Shown piece by piece: positions 44,317 to 54,150 of a DNA stretch of 64,000 nucleotides. This stretch comes from Holtiella tumoricola (GTDB lineage Bacteria; Bacillota; Clostridia; Lachnospirales; Cellulosilyticaceae): assembly GCF_027857615.1 (NCBI RefSeq), contig NZ_JAQIFT010000040.1:186001-250000 (forward strand), given 5' to 3'. A model generated the notes under the pieces. That model did no database searches. It had not been told where the DNA came from and saw only the letters and a list, made by a program, of their open reading frames with translations. Every line of letters begins with the position of its first letter. Position 1 is the stretch's first letter. A program made the translations under genes and the position numbers.

Positions 44317-44366
44317 AAAATGTCCTATATAACAAGGTCTAAAACCTTAGTTATATAGGACGTTTT
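44317..44366. terminator. Bidirectional terminator between Gfo/Idh and PrsA-like genes
   Basis: AAAATGTCCTATATAAC pairs with GTTATATAGGACGTTTT, and a small inner hairpin (AAGGT/ACCTT) occupies the loop. T-runs are present on both sides for these convergent genes. Confidence 0.85.
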
Positions 44367-44367
44367 T

Positions 44368-45420
44368 TCATTGTGTAAATGGCTTTAGTATCTGAACTTG
44401 CGCTTTCACTGTTAAGGCATCTATATCATCTTGAATCCACTCTTCAATATACTTAATAGCCAAAAAATCTTTATATTCTTCAAATGGTCTTTTATCGCCT
44501 GCTTCTCTCCTATTTAAAATCCCAATATAGTAGGCACCATTATCACATATAACAGGTGTAAATGCACCTTCCGGTACTTGATTGAATGCCTCCATCAAAT
44601 TCCCATACCTATTCAGATCTTGTCGCTCGTTTTCAGCCAAAAAGGAATAGGGTTCATAATTTAATACATCTGGATATAATTTTAGGAGTTCTTCTATCCC
44701 TTTTCCTTCTTCAAGTAACTTATAAACTTCATTCATAGATGAAAAGTATAATTGCTCTTTATGAGCATTAAGAGTACCATCTGCTTCAACAAATTTCATA
44801 TAAATGAGATCTGTCTCTAAAGTATTCGCCTCTGTATGGATAAGCTCTGGATGACTTTGTTCATAGGCTTTAAGTATCTCATCTGTTATGTCCACTTTTT
44901 TTGACATCCTATAACGTTCTCTTAGAGCAATAAGATTATTGGCCATTAAATAGTTATAGTAATCAAACTGAGAATATTCTACTGGGCCATAAATCACTTC
45001 CTTATTGGCTACTGCTTTTTTTCTCATTTCATTTACATTAACAAGCAGTTCATTGAATGCTTCAAAACTATCATATTGCAAAAGGTCTTCAGCACTTAAC
45101 AACTCTTCTATCACTGTATTTCTTACTAACGTTTCTATAACTTTCTCCTCTAGTATTTTTCTAGGTGTTGTATCCCCCACTTTTGTATTCCAAAAGTTCT
45201 CATCATAAGTTAAGCCATATCGACCTTGTACCTGACTAATTACACTAGACTTCATATTGCTAACAATAAAATTGATTTCATCTTTTTCAATAAACTGATT
45301 ATTAATTTTCAAGTATGCCTCCTGTTCTTTAGTCGCCCCCATTGTCACTGTCATAAAAATAAAACCCGATAAGACAACTATAACCCCTAAAGTAACTATT
45401 TTCTTTAATCTTTTTTCCAT
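44368..45420 (-). CDS. PrsA/SurA-like foldase, membrane-anchored
   Basis: 350 residues from the ATG at 45420 (TAGGGGTG upstream); the 16-codon extension lacks a site. An N-terminal hydrophobic segment (IVTLGVIVVLSGFIFMTVTM) without a lipobox Cys suggests a transmembrane anchor. The mature part has the SurA-N-like helical domain, and the later SLEEL-like repeats and DNGAYYIGILNRREAGDKRPFEEY stretch recall the parvulin end. It probably helps fold exported proteins. It is encoded just downstream of the giant SLH surface protein, a possible client. The catalytic parvulin domain is not clearly complete. Confidence 0.65.
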   Translation of the reverse strand: MEKRLKKIVTLGVIVVLSGFIFMTVTMGATKEQEAYLKINNQFIEKDEINFIVSNMKSSVISQVQGRYGLTYDENFWNTKVGDTTPRKILEEKVIETLVRNTVIEELLSAEDLLQYDSFEAFNELLVNVNEMRKKAVANKEVIYGPVEYSQFDYYNYLMANNLIALRERYRMSKKVDITDEILKAYEQSHPELIHTEANTLETDLIYMKFVEADGTLNAHKEQLYFSSMNEVYKLLEEGKGIEELLKLYPDVLNYEPYSFLAENERQDLNRYGNLMEAFNQVPEGAFTPVICDNGAYYIGILNRREAGDKRPFEEYKDFLAIKYIEEWIQDDIDALTVKAQVQILKPFTQ

Positions 45421-45449
45421 GAGTTCACCCCTAACTTTCTTTCTGTGAT

Positions 45450-45504
45450 AAAAGGATAAGATACTCACTTCTCCTCTTTTAACAAGTTAGTAAGTATCTT
45501 ATCC
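45450..45504 (-). terminator. Terminator after the giant surface-protein gene
   Basis: GGATAAGATACTCAC (45454-45468) pairs with GTAAGTATCTTATCC (45490-45504) with one G-T pair and a T-rich tail on the minus strand. It separates the surface protein from the foldase gene. Confidence 0.8.
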
Positions 45505-45527
45505 TCTTTTATGTGTCTTCTAAATTT

Positions 45528-48500
45528 CTATTGCTGATGTAAAAAGGCTTTATAGGCCCTTACAACAACTGTTACTGCCATTTCTCTATTCGCTGTATCA
45601 TGTGGCTTAAAGTTACCATTCATGCCTTGAATAAGTTCATGGTAATAAGCTGTTTGAACTGCTTCTTTTGCATATTCTGAAATATGTTCAAAATCATTGA
45701 TATATTCATTACCCTTTACCTGTTCTAACTTTAATGCTCGGATTAAAATTACTGCCATTTCTTGTCTTGTAATTGGTGCATTAGGATAAGCATAACCACT
45801 ATCCCCTATTAAAATGCCTTCTTCATAGGCTACTGAAAGGTAGTTTGCATACCAATCTGTACTTGTAACATCTTCAAATACATTGGTATAAGGTTGAGTT
45901 ATATCAAGTCCTAGTAACGCTATGATCATCTTAACAAATTCAGCTCTTGTAATAGCTTGTTGGGGTCTAAAGTAACCCTCATCGCCATGAATCAATCCAA
46001 GTGCTGTTGCAAGATTTACTGCATGCTTTGCATAATTAGAAATCAATTCCTGATCTTTAAATACTATTATCTTTTCTTTGTCTACTTCTACTCCATCTAT
46101 CGTAATGGTTTCCTTATAGTTAGGTTGCTCGGGCTCTTTTTCATGACTTACACCACCACCTGAACCACTACCAGATGAACTACCTCCAGATGATCCACCT
46201 CCATCTGTAGATAGACGTACCAGTTCTGCTATAGCCTTCTTAAGATGTTGTATGCCTTGTTCTACTTCTAACTTGGTTATCTTATTTTGTGCTAAAATTT
46301 TATTTGCTTTATCCATTGCAATTTCTAGATTTTTGTAAGATTGGGTTGTATATAAGGCTTTATTATAGCTCTTTGCTTGTACTAGTGTAGCGCTAAGAGT
46401 CTGAATCTCTTCTGGTGTAGCCTCTACTTCTTCTCTAGGAATCAATCCTTCAATCGCCTCATTTAAGTTACGTATTCCTTGTTGAACCTGTGATTTTGTA
46501 ATCGCCTCTTCATTTAAAAGCCTTTCTATTTTTTCTATCATACCTTCTAATATGTTGTAAGACTCTACTGTATATAAGTCTTCATGATATGTCTTAGCTT
46601 CTTTGAGTTTATCCTCTAGTGATTTAATCTCTTCTTGGGTCGCTTCTAAGTTTCCTATTAAAACGAGTCCACTTATTCCTTGATTGATTTTTTTAATCGT
46701 TTGTTCTACATCAAACTTTGTCACCTGATTTTTCCCTAATACTTTCTGTCCTTCTCGCACTGCCACTACTAATATGTTATAGCTTTCTTCTGTATACAAG
46801 GTTGGGTCATAGGCTTGTGCCTGTATAATCTTATCTCTTATACTTTGAATCTCAGCCTCTGTGGCATAAGTATTGATTTTTTCTAATTTATCTGCGGCTG
46901 CATTTATTGTTTGTTGTGTTGCTGTTAAACTCTGGAATAGTGATACTGCATCATTATAGGCTTCTAATAAATCTGGATTAAACTTGAGTTGTTCTTTTTG
47001 GTACGTATTTACAAGGCCTATTTGCTTAATTAAAGCATCTTTATTTCTTACATCTGCTAGTATATCTGATCCATCTGCCTTATTTGAATAACTTATACGA
47101 ATAACATCATTACCATGAATCATTACCTTTCTTGTATCAGGCTGACTATTGGTGCGATCGTTATTAATTGAAATGACCCATGACGTTGGTCTAATATGAT
47201 TAAGCGCAATCAACTTACCATCTGCATTAAAGGCTGTATTTTGAAACGTTGAAGTTAAAAGTTCTTTAAGTGTTGCGCTCCCTAATGCTTTAAGGTCTAC
47301 TGACTCTGGAATAGCTACTAGCTGTGGTTCAACAGAGTACTGCTCTCCTAGTAGACTGCATTCAATTGAAAGGTAAACACCATTTCCTTTGAGTAAAGTC
47401 TGTTTGCTTCGTAGGGTTTCAACCATTTGATCTACGACTTCTTGTGTTACATTCTCAGAAGCTTCATATAACTTTGCAAGTGCAATTAACCCCTTAAACT
47501 CATTGGCTATAGGTGTAGCAACATCTGTTAAATCCACTTGTTGTGCCTCTATAATTGCTTGGCTCAGTGCATGCTTATCAATAGAGGTCATACCATAGAC
47601 TTTAAATTCACATAATACAAAGTTATTGCGATTATCATCGTCCTCTAGTACGGTGATCTTAAGGTGTGTGGCAGATAAAGGTTCGTCTAACATAATAGTT
47701 GATTCATTTAAAGCTGCCATATTCTCTACGAGCTGCTCATTATTAAAATGAATGCCATCTGTTGAAAATTCTACTTTATAGGATTTGACTCTAAATTCAC
47801 TCATTCCTTTATTAATGAGTGTAGTTTGTGTAACTTGAGTCTTACTTGGAAGTTCTACGATTAGGTATGGTGCTGGTTTTCCATTAAGTGGGAAGGTATT
47901 AGTATAGCTTGGTGCATAAGCATGACTATCATCTTCAATTTGGTCAAAGGCTTTTTCTGGTGCAAACTTTAACTCACCATGTCGATTATTTGTTTCAACC
48001 TTAGCATTTCTTAAATCTAGAAGCGTACCATTATTTTTCTCTGCTAGAATAGCTTGAATATAAGTATCTTCGTTAATCTGTGTCGTAAAAGATTCTGGCC
48101 CTTTAAACGTTCCATTGATATTAAATCCAACAAGTGTATAGGCGTTATTGGTAAGGCTAGCATTGACAGTAACCTTAGAATTTCTTAACACTTTGTACGG
48201 TTTTTGTAAAACATAACCCCTTTCATCTTCTAATGTAATCTCTACATAATCTAAGTTAGAAGAAAGATCAATGCTACATAAATTACTTGTTCCATCTTGA
48301 TTGCACGTATCAATAATAAATCCATCAATCACCATTTGAGGCCCTTTATTGGCTACTACAAGACGATACTTACCATACTCTAAATCCTGTTTATCATAGG
48401 CTATAAAGTAAGGTTCTGTATGATCGGATTGAGCTGAAACACTCACTCTATCCATTTCTTGCTCGTCTTGATAAAGGATGATTTCCATTTCCCCATTTAG

Positions 48501-51230
48501 AGGTGCTTTTTGACTAATCACTTGAATGGCTGAACCCATAAACTCAAGTTCTGCCGTGCCTTGCCCATTTTCTTGTGCTATATGAGTTGTTTTATTCATT
48601 CCCAGAAGTTCTGATAGATGTGTTTGTGGTGTCATATCTGTATATATGATTTGATGTGTTTGTCTATCATCTATAAAGTAACTTCCTTCTGGTATCTCAG
48701 GTTTTCTGATACCTTCTCCTATATAAGTCACTATCGGGTCCCATGTAATGACATCTGCACTATTATTCTCCCTACTTCCTGCAATAAAGTAGATGACATC
48801 ACCTTTATTTAAGTCTAATGTAATATCGTGTGTGATGCCTTTGGTTGTATCATTTGCTTCAAGTGTTACAGGTGCAAGAATTTCTGTTCCATTACTTAAT
48901 TGAATCGAAAGCTCCACACCATCTCCACCTATTTGATCTTTTCTAGCGCTACCAGAAATATTATAAACCCCTGCCTGTGGCACCAAGAAACCATAACCTA
49001 TTTTGTCATGTTGTGCCAGAGGAGTCATATTGGTCGGACCATTGTTGTACATAGTATGTGGTTGATACCCTTTAACCGGTAGAGACATCTTGTCTTTTGC
49101 AATATAGGCAACTGTATCATCAACAGGAACTACTTCATCTGGATAATGGCCTTCATGTGGATTGGCACCTCCTGACTTTTTGAAAATCCATTGGGTCCCA
49201 CGCCATGAAGAACTTACACCTGATACATTAGAATTGGGTGTATCAAAAACAGTTATAAGTGGTGTATTATTTTCACTAAACAATAAGTAAGACCAATGGT
49301 TCTCTCCTGAAACAATTGAGTAACCTTCTGAGAACTTCCATGACGTGCCTTCTTGAATAGCTGCTGGGGCATCATTAGAAAATTCATGTGCGCCCATGTC
49401 CGGTCTACCATTGCCTAAGCTGTTTCCGAAGAAGTCTTTTGTTGCTGGTACCACTTGATTGGTTGATAAATCTACTTCTATTCCTGCATCAATGGCTGGA
49501 GAACCTTCCATTAATTTATAACCTTTTAATTTCTCATTAACTAGACTCTCCCATGTCATTGCTCTATTATCATAGGCTGATTCTATCGTTAGTGGGTAGA
49601 GGACACCACCTGTTCCTGGTGCATAGAGCATAGGATCTACAACCATTTTATTTGGATCATTTGGAAGTTTACTTTCATCAATACCATAATACAAGTTGTT
49701 GTTATAACGATGCCCACTTCCATTGGCAAAGCTAAAATTGGTCCCATCATTATAGAAGATATTATTATTAAATTCAGCGCTATCTCCTGTACTACGTGTC
49801 ATTTCCGTATTATTTCCTGGTCCTGCATAAAATGTATTGTTATAAATTTTAAAGTTTGTTGCCCCTGCAAAATGGATAACTTTACTTAAATCATTTTGGC
49901 TAATATTATAACGTATTACACCATTTCTATTGTCTCCACCACCCCATTGACAAAGAAGCATAAATCCACCTTCATTGTCATGGCTATAGTTGTATTGATA
50001 AATGGTTCTATTACAACCGCCATCTGCATCATAAGCTTGGCCATCAGTATCTTGTCTTGTTAAATACGCTTCATTGTACTGTAGTAATGTATCGTCACTA
50101 TTAATATTCCAAATGGCAGCACATGGTGCTGGGCACTTTAGATGGCTATCTTTGACAACATTATACTGAATCACTGTACCAATCCCTGTACTTACAACAA
50201 TGCCATCTCCACCAATTTGGTCTAAACTATTGTTTTCAATAACAATATTAGGACTACCAATCCAAGGACCTATGCCAGCACCTATAGCCCCTCTATTTTG
50301 ATTATCATTACGGAAAAATATCCCGCCGTAATCTACATTGTGAATGGTATTGTTTCTAATATATACCCCATCAAAGTTATAAGGACCTTGTTTCGTACTA
50401 CGAATAATGATGCCACCTTCATTATTAAACCTATGGTGATAATGGGCATTAATATCTCTTACAAAACAATCCTGAACAGTGATATTTCTCATGGTATTGC
50501 CTTCTATGCCATGATTTTCTATATAGATCCCACGAAGAACTCTCGTGTGGTTTTGGTTATCTACTGCCTCTGGATGTTGGTTGGTTACTTCTAAATCTTC
50601 TACGATAATGTGATTCATATTTTTAATATGAATGGTAAAGTTAACTTTTCCTAGTCCATTAAATAGAGGCCTTTCATTATAACTTTCTGTACCATATTTA
50701 CCAATAATGATTGGATTTTGCTCTGTACCACTTCCTTTTGGTTTTAAAAAGGCAGTGGCTACGCCTTCTTCATTTTGCCATTGTGGCCATCCACCATTTA
50801 TTTCAGGTGCATATCCTTCATTACTTGGCGCCCACACATCCCCCGCTTTAAATAGTATCTGATCTCCAGGTAGAAATACCTGTTCATTGACTTTCTCTAC
50901 TGTAGCCCATGGCGTCTGCGGTGTTGTTCCATCGTTATTATCATCTCCAGCATTACTCACATAGTAAGTTGTACCTCCCATCATGAGTTGCAAAGCTCCT
51001 GATGTGGTGAGTTGTATAGATCCTGGTGTTGTAATCTCTATAGCACCTGGCGTTGTTGTTGACTGACCTGAATACAATTGTATCATTTCTTGTTGAACAT
51101 CTTGATCGTTAACAACACTCAATGCTGATACCTCCATCACACCTGTAAATAGTGTCATAAAAAACATACATAACGAAAGATAACAAGCTAAAGCTTTTCT
51201 TGCAAACCTTGTATTTGCTCTGTTCATCAT
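45528..51230 (-). CDS. Giant SLH-anchored surface protein with beta-helix, discoidin and FIVAR domains
   Basis: 1900 residues. Order: signal peptide (1-36); three short TTPGAIEI/TTPGSIQL/TTSGALQL repeats (about 58-82); right-handed parallel beta-helix starting YYVSNAGDDNNDGTTPQTPW (about 89-615), typical of polysaccharide lyases and related hydrolases; beta-sandwich region (about 630-1070); F5/8-type (discoidin, CBM32-like) module (about 1075-1218); three FIVAR repeats (about 1453-1672); Gly/Ser linker; three S-layer-homology repeats (about 1727-1900) that hold it to cell-wall polymer. It probably binds and cleaves an acidic or host-type polysaccharide at the cell surface. The CUT1 operon just upstream would import the products. 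Start: two adjacent ATGs (51230, 51227) after GGGAGG. Confidence 0.9.
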   Translation of the reverse strand: MMNRANTRFARKALACYLSLCMFFMTLFTGVMEVSALSVVNDQDVQQEMIQLYSGQSTTTPGAIEITTPGSIQLTTSGALQLMMGGTTYYVSNAGDDNNDGTTPQTPWATVEKVNEQVFLPGDQILFKAGDVWAPSNEGYAPEINGGWPQWQNEEGVATAFLKPKGSGTEQNPIIIGKYGTESYNERPLFNGLGKVNFTIHIKNMNHIIVEDLEVTNQHPEAVDNQNHTRVLRGIYIENHGIEGNTMRNITVQDCFVRDINAHYHHRFNNEGGIIIRSTKQGPYNFDGVYIRNNTIHNVDYGGIFFRNDNQNRGAIGAGIGPWIGSPNIVIENNSLDQIGGDGIVVSTGIGTVIQYNVVKDSHLKCPAPCAAIWNINSDDTLLQYNEAYLTRQDTDGQAYDADGGCNRTIYQYNYSHDNEGGFMLLCQWGGGDNRNGVIRYNISQNDLSKVIHFAGATNFKIYNNTFYAGPGNNTEMTRSTGDSAEFNNNIFYNDGTNFSFANGSGHRYNNNLYYGIDESKLPNDPNKMVVDPMLYAPGTGGVLYPLTIESAYDNRAMTWESLVNEKLKGYKLMEGSPAIDAGIEVDLSTNQVVPATKDFFGNSLGNGRPDMGAHEFSNDAPAAIQEGTSWKFSEGYSIVSGENHWSYLLFSENNTPLITVFDTPNSNVSGVSSSWRGTQWIFKKSGGANPHEGHYPDEVVPVDDTVAYIAKDKMSLPVKGYQPHTMYNNGPTNMTPLAQHDKIGYGFLVPQAGVYNISGSARKDQIGGDGVELSIQLSNGTEILAPVTLEANDTTKGITHDITLDLNKGDVIYFIAGSRENNSADVITWDPIVTYIGEGIRKPEIPEGSYFIDDRQTHQIIYTDMTPQTHLSELLGMNKTTHIAQENGQGTAELEFMGSAIQVISQKAPLNGEMEIILYQDEQEMDRVSVSAQSDHTEPYFIAYDKQDLEYGKYRLVVANKGPQMVIDGFIIDTCNQDGTSNLCSIDLSSNLDYVEITLEDERGYVLQKPYKVLRNSKVTVNASLTNNAYTLVGFNINGTFKGPESFTTQINEDTYIQAILAEKNNGTLLDLRNAKVETNNRHGELKFAPEKAFDQIEDDSHAYAPSYTNTFPLNGKPAPYLIVELPSKTQVTQTTLINKGMSEFRVKSYKVEFSTDGIHFNNEQLVENMAALNESTIMLDEPLSATHLKITVLEDDDNRNNFVLCEFKVYGMTSIDKHALSQAIIEAQQVDLTDVATPIANEFKGLIALAKLYEASENVTQEVVDQMVETLRSKQTLLKGNGVYLSIECSLLGEQYSVEPQLVAIPESVDLKALGSATLKELLTSTFQNTAFNADGKLIALNHIRPTSWVISINNDRTNSQPDTRKVMIHGNDVIRISYSNKADGSDILADVRNKDALIKQIGLVNTYQKEQLKFNPDLLEAYNDAVSLFQSLTATQQTINAAADKLEKINTYATEAEIQSIRDKIIQAQAYDPTLYTEESYNILVVAVREGQKVLGKNQVTKFDVEQTIKKINQGISGLVLIGNLEATQEEIKSLEDKLKEAKTYHEDLYTVESYNILEGMIEKIERLLNEEAITKSQVQQGIRNLNEAIEGLIPREEVEATPEEIQTLSATLVQAKSYNKALYTTQSYKNLEIAMDKANKILAQNKITKLEVEQGIQHLKKAIAELVRLSTDGGGSSGGSSSGSGSGGGVSHEKEPEQPNYKETITIDGVEVDKEKIIVFKDQELISNYAKHAVNLATALGLIHGDEGYFRPQQAITRAEFVKMIIALLGLDITQPYTNVFEDVTSTDWYANYLSVAYEEGILIGDSGYAYPNAPITRQEMAVILIRALKLEQVKGNEYINDFEHISEYAKEAVQTAYYHELIQGMNGNFKPHDTANREMAVTVVVRAYKAFLHQQ

Positions 51231-51286
51231 TTCCTCCCTGTAATGAGTCGTTTGTAATGACTAAATCTTCCTATTTATAAAAAGAG

Positions 51287-51333
51287 AAACCCTACAGTCT
51301 AGAGTGTTATCATTTCTGTAGGATTTCTCTTTG
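51287..51333 (-). terminator. Terminator after the CUT1 receptor gene
   Basis: GAGAAACCCTACAG pairs with CTGTAGGATTTCTC (one G-T pair), followed on the minus strand by TTTTTATAAAT. It ends the permease-permease-receptor operon before the giant surface-protein gene. Confidence 0.85.
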
Positions 51334-51338
51334 GTCTT

Positions 51339-52721
51339 TTATTCAGATACTTTATTTAATTTATTAAATTCATCTAGTTTTTCTTTTGTTGCAAGATCTT
51401 GTGCTGCCTTAAACTCTGCTTCTATGTCCATATTAGGATCAATAAATAGCTTTTGTACAACACGGTCTACATAGCCACCAAATTCTGGTTTACCATAGAA
51501 TTCTAATCTTCCTTTTGCTTTAGCTTCTTCTAAGATTGCAATATATTCTTCTGGTAAGTCATAGAACTGTCCAACGTTCATATCATCACGTGCAATAATA
51601 AGTAAATCTGTAGCGCCTTTACTTGCCATCTCATCAAAATAGAACTCAATAGCTTCTTGGCCTGTAATAAAAGTAATATATTTAAAGGCTGCATTTTTTA
51701 CGTTGTCCGTTAAGCCAGCTCTAATACCAAATGAGCTACCACCAATGGCACTGTCTTGTTTGCCACCTGGGCCTGCTGGACTTACCATAATCCCAATATC
51801 ATCTGGATCCATTCCTGCATTTACAAAACGAGAAATCCAGTCACCACCACAAGGCATCATAGCAATTCTACCTTGAGCAAATTGGTCAATGAGATCATTG
51901 AATTTAAGGGTAAGATCACTTTGAAGTACACCTTCTGCTTTAAGTTTTTGATAGTATTTTGCAGCTTCAATAGCAGCTGGGTCTGTAAAAGTAAGTTCGA
52001 TTGTTCCATCACTATTTTCTTTGGTTAAATCACCACCTGCTTGCCATACATAGTATTGGAAGAACCATTCAGTCCACTCAGCAGTTAAAGTAGAATAACC
52101 TATGATTTGCTTGCTTGGGTCATTGACCTTTTTCGCAATATCTAATGCTTGATCCCAATCTTTTGGTAATTCTGTAATACCATTTTCCTCAAAAATAGCT
52201 TTGTTATAAGCAAATAACATAGGAATAACAAGGTAAGGTACACCATATGTATTGCCATCTCTTGTTAGGATATCAACGTAAGACTGATTAAACTGTGGCC
52301 ATTCCCCCCAGCTTTCTAACATAGGATTAAGTGGTTCTAAGATGCCATTTGCCGCAAATTTCATCAAATTCATAAATTCCGCTTGTACTAAATCTGGCGC
52401 ATTCCCCATTGCAACGGATTGCATAAATTCATGCTGTGGATCACCTTCTTTAATAACAACCTTTACATTGACATCTGGATTTTCTTCCATAAATAATTTA
52501 TCTAGATCACGATACACTTCATTTTGTTGGCTTGTTCTCCAGATAGTAATCTCAGCTTTTTCAGTTGTTTCATTAGCATTTGTATCTGGTGTATCGGTAG
52601 ATTCATTGGTTTTGGAAGTTACATCTGTTGATGGCGTAGGTACTTTCTCCCCACTTGCACACCCAACTAAACTGGATGCTAACATGACACCTGATAACAT
52701 AAGTGATACCATTTTTTTCAT
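51339..52721 (-). CDS. Sugar ABC transporter receptor lipoprotein
   Basis: 460 residues, family-1 solute-binding protein. Lipobox LVGC with Cys near residue 21, then a Thr/Ser/Asp-rich linker and mature opening ITIWRTSQQNEVYRDLDKLF. It is the last gene of its operon, after both permeases, the reverse of the other two importers in this window. It sits directly before the beta-helix surface-protein gene, suggesting that it binds that protein's products. Confidence 0.93.
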   Translation of the reverse strand: MKKMVSLMLSGVMLASSLVGCASGEKVPTPSTDVTSKTNESTDTPDTNANETTEKAEITIWRTSQQNEVYRDLDKLFMEENPDVNVKVVIKEGDPQHEFMQSVAMGNAPDLVQAEFMNLMKFAANGILEPLNPMLESWGEWPQFNQSYVDILTRDGNTYGVPYLVIPMLFAYNKAIFEENGITELPKDWDQALDIAKKVNDPSKQIIGYSTLTAEWTEWFFQYYVWQAGGDLTKENSDGTIELTFTDPAAIEAAKYYQKLKAEGVLQSDLTLKFNDLIDQFAQGRIAMMPCGGDWISRFVNAGMDPDDIGIMVSPAGPGGKQDSAIGGSSFGIRAGLTDNVKNAAFKYITFITGQEAIEFYFDEMASKGATDLLIIARDDMNVGQFYDLPEEYIAILEEAKAKGRLEFYGKPEFGGYVDRVVQKLFIDPNMDIEAEFKAAQDLATKEKLDEFNKLNKVSE

Positions 52722-52789
52722 ATTTATCCCCTCGCTTCTCTTTATTTATTATGATCTACACACTGAGTGCATGTAGCCTAATACAATGT

Positions 52790-54145
52790 TTAACCTTTAA
52801 CACCAGATGCAATAACACTTTGTTTAAGCTGTTTAGAAAATAAGATAGATAATAAAATAACTGGTGTAATCGTAATAATAGCAAGACCTAATATGGAGTT
52901 TTGCTTGGTTCCATTGTTGTTAGAAATATTATAAAGTGCAACATTCAATGTCCATAGTTTTTGATCTTCTGTTACAAGCCATGCCCAGAAGAAATCATTC
53001 CAGTTTCCTAAGAAGGTTTGAAGTGCAATAAGTGATATAATCGGTTTAGAAAGTGGCATACATATTTTAAAATATAGGAAAATATTAGATGCCCCATCTA
53101 TTTTAGCTGCTTCAAAATAAGAACTTGGGATCTTATCAAAGAATCCTTTGTAAAGGTATACAAAGAAACCTGTTGGATAAAGGAATGGTAAAAGGAGTGC
53201 CCAGTAGTTGTCATAAGCGCCCATATCTCTAAACATTAAGACCAGTGGCGTCATAATACTTGCAAATGGAATCATCATGGCACCCATAAAGAAGAAAATC
53301 ATATACTTTGCAGCTTTCTTTCCAAGCATTGTACTAATAACAAAGGCACAAATAGAGCACAAGAAAACTTGTGAAAGAATGGCGAATCCAATAACAATAC
53401 ATGTATTCATGACAAATACACCAAAGCCATATTGACTTACAAGTGGATTATCGCCATAAATGTATTGAGGCATCTTTATGTAATATTTAAAAGTCTCAAG
53501 CAATAACCAGACATTATCCTTTACACCACTTGTGATATAAGTTCCATTTAACTCAAAATCCTCTGTTAAAATCTCTGTAATCTGCTCATTGTAAGTATTT
53601 TCATACCCCTCTAAATCTAACTCATGAGAAAGTCCTTCTAGATCAAAATCATATCCTATATTTTGTATAACCTGTTTATGCCTCTCTTTAGCAAGTAATA
53701 CCTTTTGCTTGGCTACAGCCCCTGCATAGACCCCATAATCACGTTCTAACTGAATCAAACTCTGATGCACCCTACTCGTAAAGATCGTCTTGTCATTCAT
53801 CTTGGCATACACTTTATACTCATAGACACTTTCTTTACTTAAGTCATCTGCAACTCCAAACATAGCCATAACTGTATCTTCAATTAACATTTCTTCAATT
53901 TCTTCTGGTGCCTTACCATCATGAGCGGTATAATCTAGCTCTATTACAATACTCTTAGCCATTTCCGGTAAAATTTTAGGTGGAATGTCATAGATCTTTT
54001 TGCTATCTTTCATGGAGTTTCCTATTGTAAAGAAGAAAGGATAGAGCATCACACATACAAATAGCGCTGAAATAATAAATGCACCTATCTTTAAACTTCT
54101 TTCTTCTGCTGTTGCTTTAATTTTATTATTTATTCTTTTTTTCAT
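52790..54145 (-). CDS. Sugar ABC transporter permease, MalG type, with long extracytoplasmic insertion
   Basis: 451 residues against about 280 for the family. The first membrane segment (about 20-40) and the C-terminal five segments with the EAA loop YFEAAKIDGASNIFLYFKICMP are normal. Between segments 1 and 2 lies an extra hydrophilic, charged region of about 150 residues (roughly 50-210), predicted outside the membrane. No motif was recognised in it. Such insertions occur in some CUT1 permeases and may contact the receptor. It forms the channel with the neighbouring permease (5-base gap). Confidence 0.9.
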   Translation of the reverse strand: MKKRINNKIKATAEERSLKIGAFIISALFVCVMLYPFFFTIGNSMKDSKKIYDIPPKILPEMAKSIVIELDYTAHDGKAPEEIEEMLIEDTVMAMFGVADDLSKESVYEYKVYAKMNDKTIFTSRVHQSLIQLERDYGVYAGAVAKQKVLLAKERHKQVIQNIGYDFDLEGLSHELDLEGYENTYNEQITEILTEDFELNGTYITSGVKDNVWLLLETFKYYIKMPQYIYGDNPLVSQYGFGVFVMNTCIVIGFAILSQVFLCSICAFVISTMLGKKAAKYMIFFFMGAMMIPFASIMTPLVLMFRDMGAYDNYWALLLPFLYPTGFFVYLYKGFFDKIPSSYFEAAKIDGASNIFLYFKICMPLSKPIISLIALQTFLGNWNDFFWAWLVTEDQKLWTLNVALYNISNNNGTKQNSILGLAIITITPVILLSILFSKQLKQSVIASGVKG

Positions 54146-54150
54146 AGTGC

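Noticed and set aside
52342..52776. A 144-codon plus-strand open frame
   Set aside because: It is the complement of the receptor lipoprotein gene, which has a lipobox, ribosome site and operon context.
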